From NCBI GenBank assembly GCA_026874595.1, contig CM049310.1, positions 68,152,056 through 68,216,055 on the forward strand: 64,000 nt of DNA, written 5' to 3'. The DNA comes from Sipunculus nudus. Taxonomy: Eukaryota > Annelida > Sipuncula > Golfingiida > Sipunculidae. Below, in pieces: positions 36,801-46,598 of the stretch. Numbering within the stretch: position 1 is the first letter of the stretch; every line of letters starts with the position of its first letter. Below the pieces are notes generated by a model. It saw only the letters and a program-made list of their open reading frames with translations, did not search any database and had not been told where the DNA came from. A program made the translations under genes and the position numbers.

Positions 36801-39800
36801 ACGGTTCCAGAGATATGAGCTTTGATGTCTGCAGCGTAAATGTGAATGTAGGTGGCGCCACCTGTCATAAAATCAGACAAGCTATCCAGGACGTATACGC
36901 ATACCGAATTTCAGCTGAAGCATAATAATTCACATTTAATTATTCACTGAAATAAAATGCTGTATAAAATTTAAAGTTTCCATATTTTATTGAGCATAAA
37001 CTAAATTTGATAGGCAAGTTAAAACAAGCCAATTAGGCATACATTGCATCTGCAATGTGTAATATATGAAATTTGTGGCCTGAAACCATTTTGTCTGATT
37101 TTGATGCAATGAGGAAAAAAAATCACACAAAAAATTAACTAGAATATGGGTAGTCGACAAGCAACTACGTGTATCCACCTAAATCAGAGTGGAACGGGTG
37201 AAGTGAGGCATGGATTGAGTGGCAAGGGGAAATAGAGTGAAGTGTTGCATATTAGCATGGATGTCTGCAGCCAAATGGTGTATGTAGGTTGCGCCGCCTA
37301 CCACAAAATCCAGAAAGCCATCCAAGTTGTATACATATGCAAAATTTGAGGCAGATAAGTAAAACCACTACATGTTTTACCTAAAACCACTACATGTTTA
37401 TGAGTGATTTGAGCCCATGGCAGACAAACAGATGGACGCTGTGCAAAAATGGTTGAAGGTGGCGCCACCAGTTTTGCGTATGATAAAGAGCTATGTGAGA
37501 ACTACACACATGCAAAACTTTAGCCCAATCGGTCAAACGGTTCCCAAGATATGAGCTTGGATGTCTGCTGCATAAACTAGAATGCAGGTGGCGCCACCTG
37601 TCATAAAATCAAGAGAGCTGTCGGGGATGTATAAACCTGCAAAATTTTAGGCAGATATGTCAAACCACTGCTGAGATATGAGTGATTTTAACCCATGGCA
37701 GACAAACAGACGGGAGCTGTGCAAAAATGGCTGCAGGTGGCGCCACCAGTTTTGCGTATGATAAAGAGCTATGTGAGATCTATAAACATGCAAAATTTTG
37801 GCCCAATGGGTCAAACGGTTCCAGAGATATGAGCTTTGATGTCTGCAGCGTAAATGTGAATGTAGGTGGCGCCACCTGTCATAAAATCAGACAAGCTATC
37901 CAGGACGTATACGCATACCGAATTTCAGCTGAAGCATAATAATTCACATTTAATTATTCACTGAAATAAAATGCTGTATAAAATTTAAAGTTTCCATATT
38001 TTATTGAGCATAAACTAAATTTGATAGGCAAGTTAAAACAAGCCAATTAGGCATACATTGCATCTGCAATGTGTAATATATGAAATTTGTGGCCTGAAAC
38101 CATTTTGTCTGATTTTGATGCAATGAGGAAAAAAAATCACACAAAAAATTAACTAGAATATGGGTAGTCGACAAGCAACTACGTGTATCCACCTAAATCA
38201 GAGTGGAACGGGTGAAGTGAGGCATGGATTGAGTGGCAAGGGGAAATAGAGTGAAGTGTTGCATATTAGCATGGATGTCTGCAGCCAAATGGTGTATGTA
38301 GGTTGCGCCGCCTACCACAAAATCCAGAAAGCCATCCAAGTTGTATACATATGCAAAATTTGAGGCAGATAAGTAAAACCACTACATGTTTATGAGTGAT
38401 TTTAGCCCATGGCAGACAAACAGATGGACGCTGTGCAAAGATGGTTGAAGGTGGCGCCACCAGTTTTGCGTATGATAAAGAGCTATGTGAGAACTACACA
38501 CATGCAAAACTTTAGCCCAATCGGTCAAACGGTTCCCAAGATATGAGCTTGGATGTCTGCTGCATAAACTAGAATGCAGGTGGCGCCACCTGTCATAAAA
38601 TCAAGAGAGCTGTCGGGGATGTATAAACCTGCAAAATTTTAGGCAGATATGTCAAACCACTGCCGAGATATGAGTGATTTTAACCCATGGCAGACAAACA
38701 GACGGGAGCTGTGCAAAAATGGCTGCAGGTGGCGCCACCAGTTTTGCGTATGATAAAGAGCTATGTGAGATCTATACACATGCAAAATTTTGGCCAAATG
38801 GGTCAAACGGTTCCAGAGATATGAGCTTTGATGTCTGCAGCGTAAATGTGAATGTAGGTGGCGCCACCTGTCATAAAATCAGACAAGCTATCCAGGACGT
38901 ATACGCATGCCGAATTTCAGGTGAATTAGTCAAATCACTGCAGAGATACGAGTTATTTTATCCCATGGCAGACAAACAGACAGGAGCTGTGCAAAAATGG
39001 CTGCAGGTGGCGCCACCAGTTTTGCGTATGATAAAGAGCTATGTGAGATCTATAAACATGCAAAATTTTGGCCCAATCGGTCAAACTGTTCCCGAGATAT
39101 GAGCTTGGATGTCTGCAACGTAAACGTGAATGTAGGTGGCGCCACCTGTCATAAAATCAGACAAGCTATCCAGGATGTATACCCATGCCGAATTTCAGGT
39201 GAACTAGTCAAATCACTGCAGAGATATGAGTGATTTTAACCCAAGGCATACGAACAGATGGACACTGTGCAAACATGGTTGCAGGTGGCGCCACCATTTT
39301 TTGTGTATGTTATAAAGCTCTCCAAGGGCTACATTTGTGCATAAAAATGTTCCTGATCTGTCAAACGGTTCCCGAGATATGTGGGTTTATGTGTGGAAAC
39401 AGACGCAAAAACGGACACAGAGCGCAGAGGAAAGGTCAGAGGTCAAAACAAAATTGGGGCGCAGCAGTTCACATGTGACCCGAACATAATCCCGGGTTTC
39501 GTAAAATTCCGCCCAGCGGTTAAGGAGGAGTTCTCCGGACACCTACGCGGCGGCAGGGGGCTGAAAACAGTATCCGCAAAACTCTGTTTTGGTGGATACA
39601 AATATATATATATGTATAATTTATATAAAGGGCTGATGTTAATTACCATAGCTCATTACAGCAACATCATGCAGATACCCACAATCCATACAAACACGGG
39701 CAGCTTGTACTTGATGTTCATGAGAAGCCATACCTTACCTTGCTGAGAATAAAGTAGCGACAAAAGTAGAATATTCCAATGGACACAGCTCCTGACAGGA

Positions 39801-42714
39801 CTGGGGCCACGATCCATGCAGCAACTGTCAGACAAATGATCTGAGATAAACAAATGATGTACTGGCTTAAGGACCACACTGTTTAAAATGGTGTCATTCA
39901 AAAAAAAAATGCTGAATATAGAAAAGGTACACAAGTGGGCCAATCTCCTGTGATATTAATCGCTTGTCATTTGATTATTGGTTGACTAGTCATTATAATT
40001 ATCTCTAGTCTTATACTATTCATGAATTCTAAAAGGAAAATAGGATATATATTGATCACTGATAAGGGTTTAATTTAAATGAATTTGCTGGTCTCTTCTT
40101 GACCCTTAAGAAGCTCTCCAGTTTTTGTGCAACTGATTTGCTGACTGTCGAGCATGGGTGGAGCCAGTCAGCCATGACAAAAGGGGCCCGGTCGCCCATT
40201 GCCTAGTCTTGCTCTGTCTTCAGATACAATATTTCCCTCACATATATACAACATAATGAATTTTGAACATAGAGATGTATTTCAAGCATATCATATCCAG
40301 AAATCCCCTCCATATTACAGTGTTAGTGACATAGTCGGAAAACCAACATTTCGGCAAAAAGGAATCGGCACTGTCGTGGTCGGCATTCTTATTTTCAGCA
40401 TTCCGGCATGTACCCGTTTATAGTACCACACTGTTTTGAGGAAGCCAAGAAACAGGCTTCATGTTTCCACTGTCAAAGCAATGAGAATCATGATGATGCT
40501 TGTCACAGCAATCAATAATCATACTGATTTCTTATCAGAACCACTGATAACTGTAATTGATGTATTGCACTGATCAACATATCTGCATTACCTGGCTATA
40601 TCTACATCTAATGTGTTCATCCTTCCTGCAGTCTCCATGTCAGCACAGTCAAGTGCACCTGACATGACTGATATACTGAATGATTTTGTTGTTTTATCAT
40701 CTCCATGGATAGGAGATAGAGGTCATATTGATCAGACTTACCTATTTTGCCCACAACCCTCCACCTGATACCACTGGCACCATTTGTGACCACTGCAAAC
40801 CCTATGGACGCCCCTACGATGCTGTGTGTGCCTGATATTGGCAGTCTAAGAATGGTGGCTCCTAGCATCCAAACACAAGAACCTGAACAAACAGAACTTC
40901 ATTAAAATTCATTTTAAAAGAAAGATTTTATAATACTAAGTTCCCAATTTTCACATGAATTTGTGTCTCATGAGCATATACACAACCATTATGCCTCAAA
41001 CAGCAGTCAAAATGGAAATGCTTTTCAAGTTGGACTGTTTTCACTGTCTCTACAGGTATGGTTTGGCAAGGGGAACTACTTCCCATCTGATTGAGATAAT
41101 TACTTGAAAGAATATTTCTGAAAAGGATATACATGTCTTTACATGTCTTTACATTTATCTGGTGGCAGGTGGGCCTTAATGCTCAGCTCTATCTGGCATA
41201 TTATCCAAGGCAATAGCAAATACAGAGTCCATAAACAAGCACAGAAATCAAGCCATCAGTTTGAGATAACTGGGTATACATCTGACACTCAACTGCTAAG
41301 GAGCAGATTCCTCCACTCTTTGAGTATTGATAACTGTATTTCCCTGATTCTTAAAGTGATTACCAGCTCCTCTTCAATGTAGAAGATATCTCTTTTATTG
41401 GCATTACGGTTATTAACTTTGAGGGAAAAAATGTCCCAGTGGTTATGACACAGTGTAGATTAGAAGAGATATAATACTTAATAGGTTTTCCATGTATAAA
41501 ATGATTTTCCAAATGAACAACCTAGCTCCACATCTGACCACATTTGAAAATTTGAGTGCTTTCCAGACAGGCTGACAACAGACAGACAGACAGGCTGATA
41601 AAAGACAGACAGGCTGATGAAAGACAGACAAGCTGACAACAGACAGACAGGCTGACGACAGACACAGGTTGATTGCAAATGTTTGGATAAATATCAGCAT
41701 CTGGGAAATATTAAAAAATTTAATATTCTTAGAACAGGAGACAAGATCATGCAAAGATTAGTGTCACAAGCAAGACTGGAGAATATTTTGTTAAAGATAA
41801 ATACTTTATTTATTTTGCTCTAACTTAATATCACATTTATCTACAGTCTTTTATAGAAATGTTTGCCAAAATGTACACATATCAAATAGCCTGACTAATT
41901 AAAGCAATTACCAAGGAATACAACTTATCCCCTGAGAGATTTCCATGATGGGATATAGAATATAAGTTTATAGAATATAATATTCCTGATGATCCTGTTA
42001 TGATGTTACCAGTATAGTTACCTGACAGAGCTGATAGGTCTCCTAGCATGCGCAGGTCTGTGCTGTTCTGGGACATGTACGGTGTCGTGTCAACGATCTC
42101 CCTCCATATTGTATCTGATACTTTGCTTCCTTGTAGTGACCAACATGAAATGATACACATGATAATAATCCAGGGTTATTATTGAATATTCTGGACCATA
42201 GGTGAAAATAACACTTTTAAATTCTAATTGATATTCAGGGTACTAAATTCACCCAAAAATTATAACGTGTAGGTCTGCATACCATTCAACACATGAGCAA
42301 TAATTTCACCTTAAATTATATCACTCAGAAATACATGCTTGTATTTTAATATATTCTTAAAATTAACATAAATTATAGTCTGACTGAATTCTAAGTTTTA
42401 CTCTTTTCATGATAAATTCATATTATGTAAAATTTAACTTTGAAACCTTTTCCTTTCCAGTTAACAGATTTCTTCCTTTATCCATCAATACAACATCACT
42501 TGGCTGCTGATCTCTTACCCAACAACACAGCACCAAGAGTCTCAAACACAGTTCCCAAGATGCATGCTTGTCTCAGGGTCAGGACCTTGGCACCCACAGA
42601 TGTTCCAAAGGAATTAGCGACATCGTTGGCACCAATTCCAAATGCCAGGATGAAAGAGAGGATGAAGCCCACCACCACAACCCACACATGTTCTGGCTGG
42701 ATGATGATTGTCAT
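24600..42714 (-). CDS. SLC20A: Sodium-dependent phosphate transporter, SLC20/PiT family, 13 coding exons
   Basis: Type III Na+/phosphate cotransporter of the plasma membrane. Joining exons 42714-42519, 42129-42022, 40882-40742, 39824-39739, 35587-35491, 34477-34358, 33949-33869, 33127-33072, 31856-31781, 30955-30858, 29450-29320, 28693-28511 and 24855-24600 gives 1,629 nt, an open frame of 542 codons plus TGA. Every intron is GT-AG and every phase fits. The family's paired signatures are present: [11 protein letters not shown] (residues 28-38) and GGNDVSNAIGP (from residue 392). The paired PISGTH (116-121) and PISTTH (479-484) motifs and the glutamates in FETLG (58) and IEIGSA (463) are also present; in mammalian PiT these are transport-critical. 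The loop between the two halves (roughly residues 215-370) is shorter than in vertebrate PiT (about 650-680 aa total). The ATG has an in-frame TAG 12 nt upstream, which fixes the start. Whether it is the PiT1 or PiT2 counterpart cannot be told; invertebrates often have one gene. Confidence 0.95.
25680..26605 (+). repeat. Hairpin-ended dispersed repeat, copy in SLC20A intron 12
   Basis: Ends with a GGACGGACGGACAGCC microsatellite, then the hairpin AGCTCAGATGACT-TAT-AGTCAGCTGAGCT and a run of A at 26566-26602. Upstream blocks (AGTGCATTATGTTCGGGC, TTGAAGTGTAACAATGGG, GTATGGTAGG) recur in the copies at 45-50 kb. Its 3' hairpin with neighbouring microsatellite resembles Helentron-associated non-autonomous elements; that link is inferred. 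Confidence 0.75.
26606..27026 (+). repeat. Hairpin-ended dispersed repeat, shorter copy
   Basis: Immediately follows the previous copy and shares the CATTATGTATGAGCCCAT and GGCAGTTTTGAAG blocks; ends at CTTATAGTCAGCTGAGCT plus A run near 27020. The GGAC microsatellite is absent. One arm of the hairpin has mutated (GATCAGCTGACT). Confidence 0.7.
28415..28540 (-). repeat. 32-bp tandem repeat carrying the exon 12 donor (4 copies)
   Basis: Four units (exon-end positions near 28511, 28479, 28447, 28417). On the gene strand the unit is about 25 exon bases (CCAAGGTCACACCATCAAG at its end) plus GTAGGTT. Only the copies at 28511 and 28479 keep a GT donor. The 28447 copy reads AAG|GAAGG and the 28417 copy AAG|ATAG. 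Use of the 28479 donor would add 32 nt and shift the frame. Confidence 0.9.
28511..28693 (-). CDS. SLC20A: SLC20A exon 12, with duplicated donor
   Basis: 183 bp, acceptor TACTTGCAG|CAATGCC and donor CATCAAG|GTAGGTT. Encodes [17 protein letters not shown], a membrane segment and [20 protein letters not shown], all highly conserved in PiT. The exon end is duplicated in a short 32-bp tandem repeat running into intron 12. Confidence 0.95.
28800..28995. repeat. Minisatellite in SLC20A intron 11
   Basis: About three copies of a roughly 62-bp unit built from shorter blocks AAGTCAGAGTCC, TTCAAGTCTGAGTCC and AAGCACAGCAGACTC. It does not include an exon boundary. The [10 protein letters not shown]-type forward ORF is a repeat artefact. 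Confidence 0.85.
29320..29450 (-). CDS. SLC20A: SLC20A exon 11
   Basis: 131 bp, acceptor TTTTTTTACAG|AAAGTTTCC and donor GATGTCAG|GTAATC. Encodes [20 protein letters not shown] and AHGGNDV, the start of the C-terminal PiT signature. It marks the return from the loop into the second membrane half. Confidence 0.95.
29665..30880 (-). repeat. Minisatellite carrying the exon 10 splice donor (about 29 copies)
   Basis: Unit of 40 bp near the exon, 42-46 bp and more diverged at the far end. On the gene strand each unit holds the last 23 bases of exon 10 (ending AAACTGACCCAG) and 17 intron bases starting GTAAGACTAC. About 27 of 29 units keep the AG|GTA core; the two I see without it are near 29755 and 29885. 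Between 30661 and 30900 the units form three 80-bp dimers alternating AGTTTTT and AGCATTA types. Confidence 0.95.
30858..30955 (-). CDS. SLC20A: SLC20A exon 10, with tandemly repeated donor
   Basis: 98 bp, acceptor TTTTTACAG|CTCTGAATGG and donor ACCCAG|GTAAGAC. Encodes [20 protein letters not shown] then [10 protein letters not shown]. The last 23 exon bases plus the first 17 intron bases form the unit of a 29-copy, 40-bp minisatellite filling the start of intron 10. The first donor gives the correct phase into exon 11. Confidence 0.88.
31781..31856 (-). CDS. SLC20A: SLC20A exon 9, with tandemly repeated acceptor
   Basis: 76 bp. Acceptor ACTGTTGCAG|GGAAGTAGTG and donor GCACCAG|GTAATC. Encodes a Gly/Ser/Pro-rich loop stretch ([16 protein letters not shown]). 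The acceptor and the first 10 exon bases belong to the last unit of a 21-copy minisatellite in intron 8, so many equivalent acceptors lie upstream. The most exon-proximal one is used here because it keeps phase with both neighbours. Confidence 0.85.
31847..32680 (-). repeat. Minisatellite carrying the exon 9 splice acceptor (21 copies)
   Basis: Twenty-one units of about 39-41 bp, counted by the core ACTTCCCT on the plus strand. Read on the gene's strand, each unit ends in TTTTACTGTTGCAG|GGAAGTAGTG, that is, 3' intron plus the first 10 bases of exon 9. All 21 units keep the AG dinucleotide, although the base before it varies (CAG, TAG, GAG). Forward-strand ORFs here (HYHTTSLQQ-type) are by-products of the repeat. 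Confidence 0.95.
33072..33127 (-). CDS. SLC20A: SLC20A exon 8 (cytoplasmic loop)
   Basis: 56 bp, acceptor CTTTACAG|AAAGTG and donor CAGTCAG|GTGAGG. Encodes [18 protein letters not shown], a Ser/Arg-rich loop segment. It is the only open phase and links exon 7 to exon 9 in frame. Confidence 0.83.
33869..33949 (-). CDS. SLC20A: SLC20A exon 7 (cytoplasmic loop)
   Basis: 81 bp, acceptor TTTTTTTAG|AACTCTG and donor GTCACAG|GTAAAT. Encodes a hydrophilic, charged stretch ([20 protein letters not shown]) of the large intracellular loop, which is poorly conserved in the family. Supported by phase and splice sites rather than by similarity. Confidence 0.85.
34358..34477 (-). CDS. SLC20A: SLC20A exon 6
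   Basis: 120 bp, acceptor TATTTTCAG|TGTTAGG and donor TTAGAG|GTACAG. Encodes [11 protein letters not shown] and a membrane segment ([18 protein letters not shown]) followed by basic WHRRKIR, where the protein enters the cytoplasmic loop. Confidence 0.93.
35491..35587 (-). CDS. SLC20A: SLC20A exon 5
   Basis: 97 bp, acceptor TTCATCAG|GCTGAC and donor CAAAAT|GTAAAT. Encodes [20 protein letters not shown] then [12 protein letters not shown], equivalent to the KADP...GLR.LP.FYA.TV segment in other PiT proteins. The T left at the donor joins exon 6 as a Leu codon. Confidence 0.93.
35900..39470. repeat. Triplicated 1,014-bp block plus monomers, SLC20A intron 4
   Basis: Units begin at 35900, 36914 and 37928; the first two are 1,014 bp and look identical, and the third is 992 bp after loss of a 22-bp internal duplication. 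Inside each unit are about four monomers of 127-150 bp, each containing the 12-bp palindrome GGTGGCGCCACC, and these continue singly to about 39470. The 63-aa and 85-aa ORFs that recur every 1,014 bp have no family features and are treated as repeat by-products. Confidence 0.92.
39739..39824 (-). CDS. SLC20A: SLC20A exon 4
   Basis: 86 bp. Two AGs are possible at the 5' edge; only the downstream one (CTGACAG|TTGCTG) keeps the frame and gives [14 protein letters not shown], matching the family. Donor CAGCAAG|GTAAGG. Encodes a membrane segment ending YFILSK. It borders the longest repeat-filled intron (about 4.15 kb). Confidence 0.92.
40742..40882 (-). CDS. SLC20A: SLC20A exon 3
   Basis: 141 bp, acceptor TTGTTCAG|GTTCTTG and donor AATAG|GTAAGT. 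Encodes [18 protein letters not shown] followed by SIVGASIGF, the conserved transport motif of the N-terminal half, with the serine at residue 118. Confidence 0.94.
41570..41672. repeat. GACAGACAGGCTGA simple tandem repeat in intron 2
   Basis: Repeated AGACAGACAGGCTGA blocks with variable short linkers (ACA, TAAA, TGAA). The minus-strand Cys/Ser/Val-rich ORFs over it are artefacts of the repeat. Confidence 0.85.
42022..42129 (-). CDS. SLC20A: SLC20A exon 2
   Basis: 108 bp, acceptor CTACAAG|GAAGC and donor TCAG|GTAACT. Encodes the GSKVSDTI segment that follows the first signature in PiT proteins and an extracellular stretch containing an N-x-S/T site (QNSTD), ending in LGDLSALSG. Phase matches exons 1 and 3. 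Confidence 0.92.
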
Positions 42715-42781
42715 GGTGATGGTCTATCACATCAAATGCCTTAGTGATGTGAACAAGCAAGGTGTCAGGGACAGCTACATC
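42519..42781 (-). CDS. SLC20A: SLC20A exon 1 of coding region (ATG at 42714)
   Basis: Coding from 42714 to 42519 (65 codons plus one base). It encodes the first membrane segment and the N-terminal PiT signature [11 protein letters not shown], then FETLG. The donor is TTGG|GTAAGAG. Bases 42781-42715 are 5' UTR: a good acceptor, TTTTTTTCAG, precedes 42781, so at least one untranslated exon lies upstream. An in-frame TAG just before the ATG rules out a longer protein. Confidence 0.93.
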
Positions 42782-45039
42782 CTGAAAAAAACATTGAAAC
42801 TTATACATTAAAAAGAAAATATTACAATTAAAAGAAGCAAGATGCGTTAATATCAAATTTACAAACTAACTGAAATATGTATTCATAATTATGGGTATGG
42901 GTTCAGCCCTGTTTGTGTGCGTTTGTTCACAATATAACTCGCACAATTTGAACAGAGTCTTTTAAAATTTTCAGGGCATTTTGTGAATGGGCCAATGAAG
43001 ATTGAGGTGTGGATCTGGCACATGGTCAGGATAAAGGAGCTTCATTAAGGAATACTGACAAATGTACAGTCACTGATGCACAAATGAACTTGAGCATATG
43101 GTCCAGACAAGTGAACGCTATATAATGGGAATCCCCACATGGTGGAGGCCTGATTCCTTAAATGCAGATTTCTAGCTAGTTTGTTCTGTTTTGTAATTAT
43201 TGTTGCTGTTTAAGGATAAGCTAGTCATATGTTCATTTACATGTGTGTATGTGAGATTTGTAGTTTTAATGTTGTTAATAAATGTTATACGAAAAAATAA
43301 TGTGCGTAATCATATGGTATTTTGATTTGATAACAGTTGTCGGGACCAGAAAAGTTTTGCAACAACTGATAGAGCAGCTCAGTAGCACTGTGCTTTGTTC
43401 GTGCGGAAAAGCTATGTTTAATGTCACATGCTGGCTGAAAGGTGGATAGGGCTACACACAGAACTTTTCGGCATACTAGTCTCCAATTGATCATGAAATT
43501 GAAACCATGCAGGTACAAATACTTTCCAGCTTAGTATGAGCTATAATTCCCAGCAGTAATAGCTGCAATCAGTATACTGTACTGAAAATTAGAGCACTTA
43601 CTGAAAAGAAAATGAAATATTGCTTCTTCTCCACCAATTAATACAAGAAAACTATTTCTCCTATTTACAACAGAGCAATGTAGGTATAACTGAAACCTTC
43701 ATCTCAGCTAGCTGGATAAGCAAATGATTAAAATTATCTTAGGATTCTCAGAGGATTACAACTCTATCAATGGTCAAGAATAGCCTGCTTTGCCATTCTC
43801 AGACAAAAGAATTTGCTAATGCATCATACTGTAGCTAGTTTAAAACCAGATAACCAAGGGAATCCACAACCTTTAAACAGCCTTCTCTCATTTAAAGACC
43901 TACACTCAACGGCCAGTTTTTAATATCAAATACTGTGCCTTCTATGGATTGTAATGTTGCATCCTTCACATAAATGGATAACTTAGTTTTATCTAAAAGG
44001 ACTGAGGGATATTATTAAATATATTGGAATATTATTTGGGTCACCTTTAATTAATATATGAAATGTCACTACTGTCATGTTAACGGATACATCAGTCATA
44101 GCCAACAGAATTCATTAATATAATTACATTGACATGATTTTTATCAACCCAAATCCCCCTTATCTGCCAAGTTTTACAAATCTTAGCACTTTTAATATTA
44201 ATTAATTTTTTTTTTCTGAATAATTTTATCACAGCATGCTTTGATGATGGTGACAGTGTTATCAGAACAGTGACAATAATGTTATGGGGTGGTAACTTAA
44301 AATATTGGTAATCAAACTAAATCCTAAAATGCATCATAAATAGGTGTAAATGATTCTGTACAGATTTTTCTATACAGTTTCTATGTTCTGGTTAAGGGAT
44401 GTAGAGCCAGCATAAATTTATTGCTCACTGAACATTGCTTTGTGAGTTAGACAAGGGACCTATGGGTCACGGCACTCAGCTGTTATATATGATAAAAAAA
44501 TATGATTTAGATATGATTCACGTGCTGGTTTTGTGTGGTAATAAATATAAGCTGTATTATGAGTTGTTGTTATTCAGCTTATGTATGATTTTGATAGTAT
44601 CTTTGGAGACTGGGAAGAGGATTGATTTCATTTATTTTATTAACAAATGGAGTACTATTGTCACACAGATTTTGACTTGGCCATATAACTTATAAGCAGA
44701 ACATATAATATAAGAGTTTAACTATTAATTAAAAAAAATACAAATATTGTCCCAAATATAATTTTTATTAAAAATAATAAGAGAATCTTATGATTTTTTA
44801 AAATGAAATAAAAACTACTAGATGAGTTGGGTTGGACACCTGGATCAACTGTGGCTGGCCATTATATAATAAGCTGCCTGGAGCCCCAGTTTATGCCTCG
44901 CCTCAAGCATGCATAATTTGCTGAAAGTTCAACAAGGTCAACATACAGGTGACTCAAGAGGGGCTGGAGAGGGCCAAGGTCTGACATGGTCTCATAGAAA
45001 CATTAACAAAAGCTACAATTTTTGGCCAATTTCTTTCAG
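42782..45039. other. Upstream of the first SLC20A coding exon; probable 5' intron
   Basis: No coding signal. GCATTGGCTG-type motifs were not found. ACAAGGGACCTATGGGTCACGG (44452, first 20 bases ACAAGGGACCTATGGGTCAC) has a relative at 35664, so part of a dispersed repeat is present. Otherwise AT-rich unique-looking sequence. Confidence 0.5.
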
Positions 45040-46398
45040 CTTTCTGAACTAAAAAGCTGAAATCCTTATGTGTGCATGATATGAAAATTATATCAACAGT
45101 GCTCACAGGAAACAAACGTGCCATGGTCAAAGTTGAGCAAAATTTAAGGTACTAATTTTATATTTATACTAATAACTTATATAATTTGAAAAATTCAGAA
45201 CTGATTTTGGGTATTCAATTGAATCTTGATTAAATAATGTTACATCCCTGACAAAAAAATCTCTAGCTTCAGCAATCTCCTTGTTAAGGGAGTAAATATA
45301 TTTCTTGATTTTTTACAAAGTGCATTATGTTTGGGCCCATAACTTAAAACAACATCATTTCTGGCATGTGCATAGAGAATGTATAGAAAAATATGTATAT
45401 TATAAATAATTAAAGTCAGATCAGTTGTTTTAATATAAGCCAGTCTTGAAGTGTAACAATGGGTTTTTAATGGAAAAATCAAGTTTTTCATTAATATCTT
45501 GAAGGTATTAAGTCCTAGTGACCAAATTCTTGGCATGGTAGGGGATTTTGGAGACATGTAATTGTATGCCAAATTTTAGGAACTGAGAGCTGAAGCTGGG
45601 GAGCTGAGCTCTTGCAAACTGCATAACACTAGCTTGATGTAACAATATGTTACATGGTTTTTGAAAACTTGAATAAAATCTACAGTTTTTGATCAACTGG
45701 TTTCAAATTTTTGGTGTTAACAGACAAAATGCTAACAAAAACATGCTGTCAAAATTAAATCCACAGTACTTACAGGAAAAAAACGTGCCATGGTCAAAGT
45801 TGGGCTTAATTTAAGGTACCAATTTTTTTATATTTGATAATATTTTAAAAAAATTAAAAGATTTTGATCTAATTTTAGGTATACAATTTAATTTTGATTA
45901 ATTAAAGTTATATTACTGAAAAAAGGACTATAGCTTTAACATGTTTTGTGTTATGTGATCAAATATCTTTCCTGATTTTTTACAAAATGCATTATGTTTG
46001 GGCCCATAACTTTTTAAATTATATAATACAGACATAATTTCTGGCATGTACATAGGAACTATATAGAGGAATATTTATGGTAAATATGAGGAAAAACAGA
46101 TGAGTCTTTTTGTTATTAGGCAGTCCTGAAGTGTGAAAATAGGTTTTTAATAAAAAATTGAGGTTTTCCCTTAATTTCTCAAAGGAACAAAGTTGCAAAG
46201 ACCCAGTTTTCGGCTTGGTAGGAGATCTTGGGGACATCTAACATTATGCCGAATTTTGGATTCCTGGGTCTTACGGTTTCAAAACGTGCCACATCTACGG
46301 ACGGACAGACGGACCGACAGACGGATGGACAGAAGGACGGGTGGACAATGGACCACAACTATAGCTCAGATGACTTATAGTCAGCTGAGCTAAAAATA
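45040..46398 (+). repeat. Hairpin-ended dispersed repeat, full-size copy
   Basis: From AACTAAAAAGCTGAAATCC (45048) to the terminal hairpin and A run (46363-46398), with GGACGGACAGACGGACC just before. Contains two related internal halves, each with CAGTCCTGAAGTGTG or CAGTCTTGAAGTGTA. ORFs in it (for example 45240-45572) recur in the neighbouring copy and lack family features. Confidence 0.82.
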
Positions 46399-46598
46399 AC
46401 TGAAAAAAATTCATTTTGGACTAATTTTACATCAATGTTCACAATAGACACAGTAGGAATCTAGATTATTTTATCAACTGCATCTTTGTCTATCATTAAT
46501 TTCCTTCATATGATCCCTATTCATTAGTAATGAATAATATGATTTACTTCTTTATCATTAAAATTGAACTGAAAAATGCCATAGGTGACTGCATGTCA

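Noticed and set aside
35973-38192. Repeated identical 63-aa and 85-aa ORFs as a small gene family
   Set aside because: They recur only because the 1,014-bp intronic block is tandemly copied; no start context, domain or codon signal supports coding.
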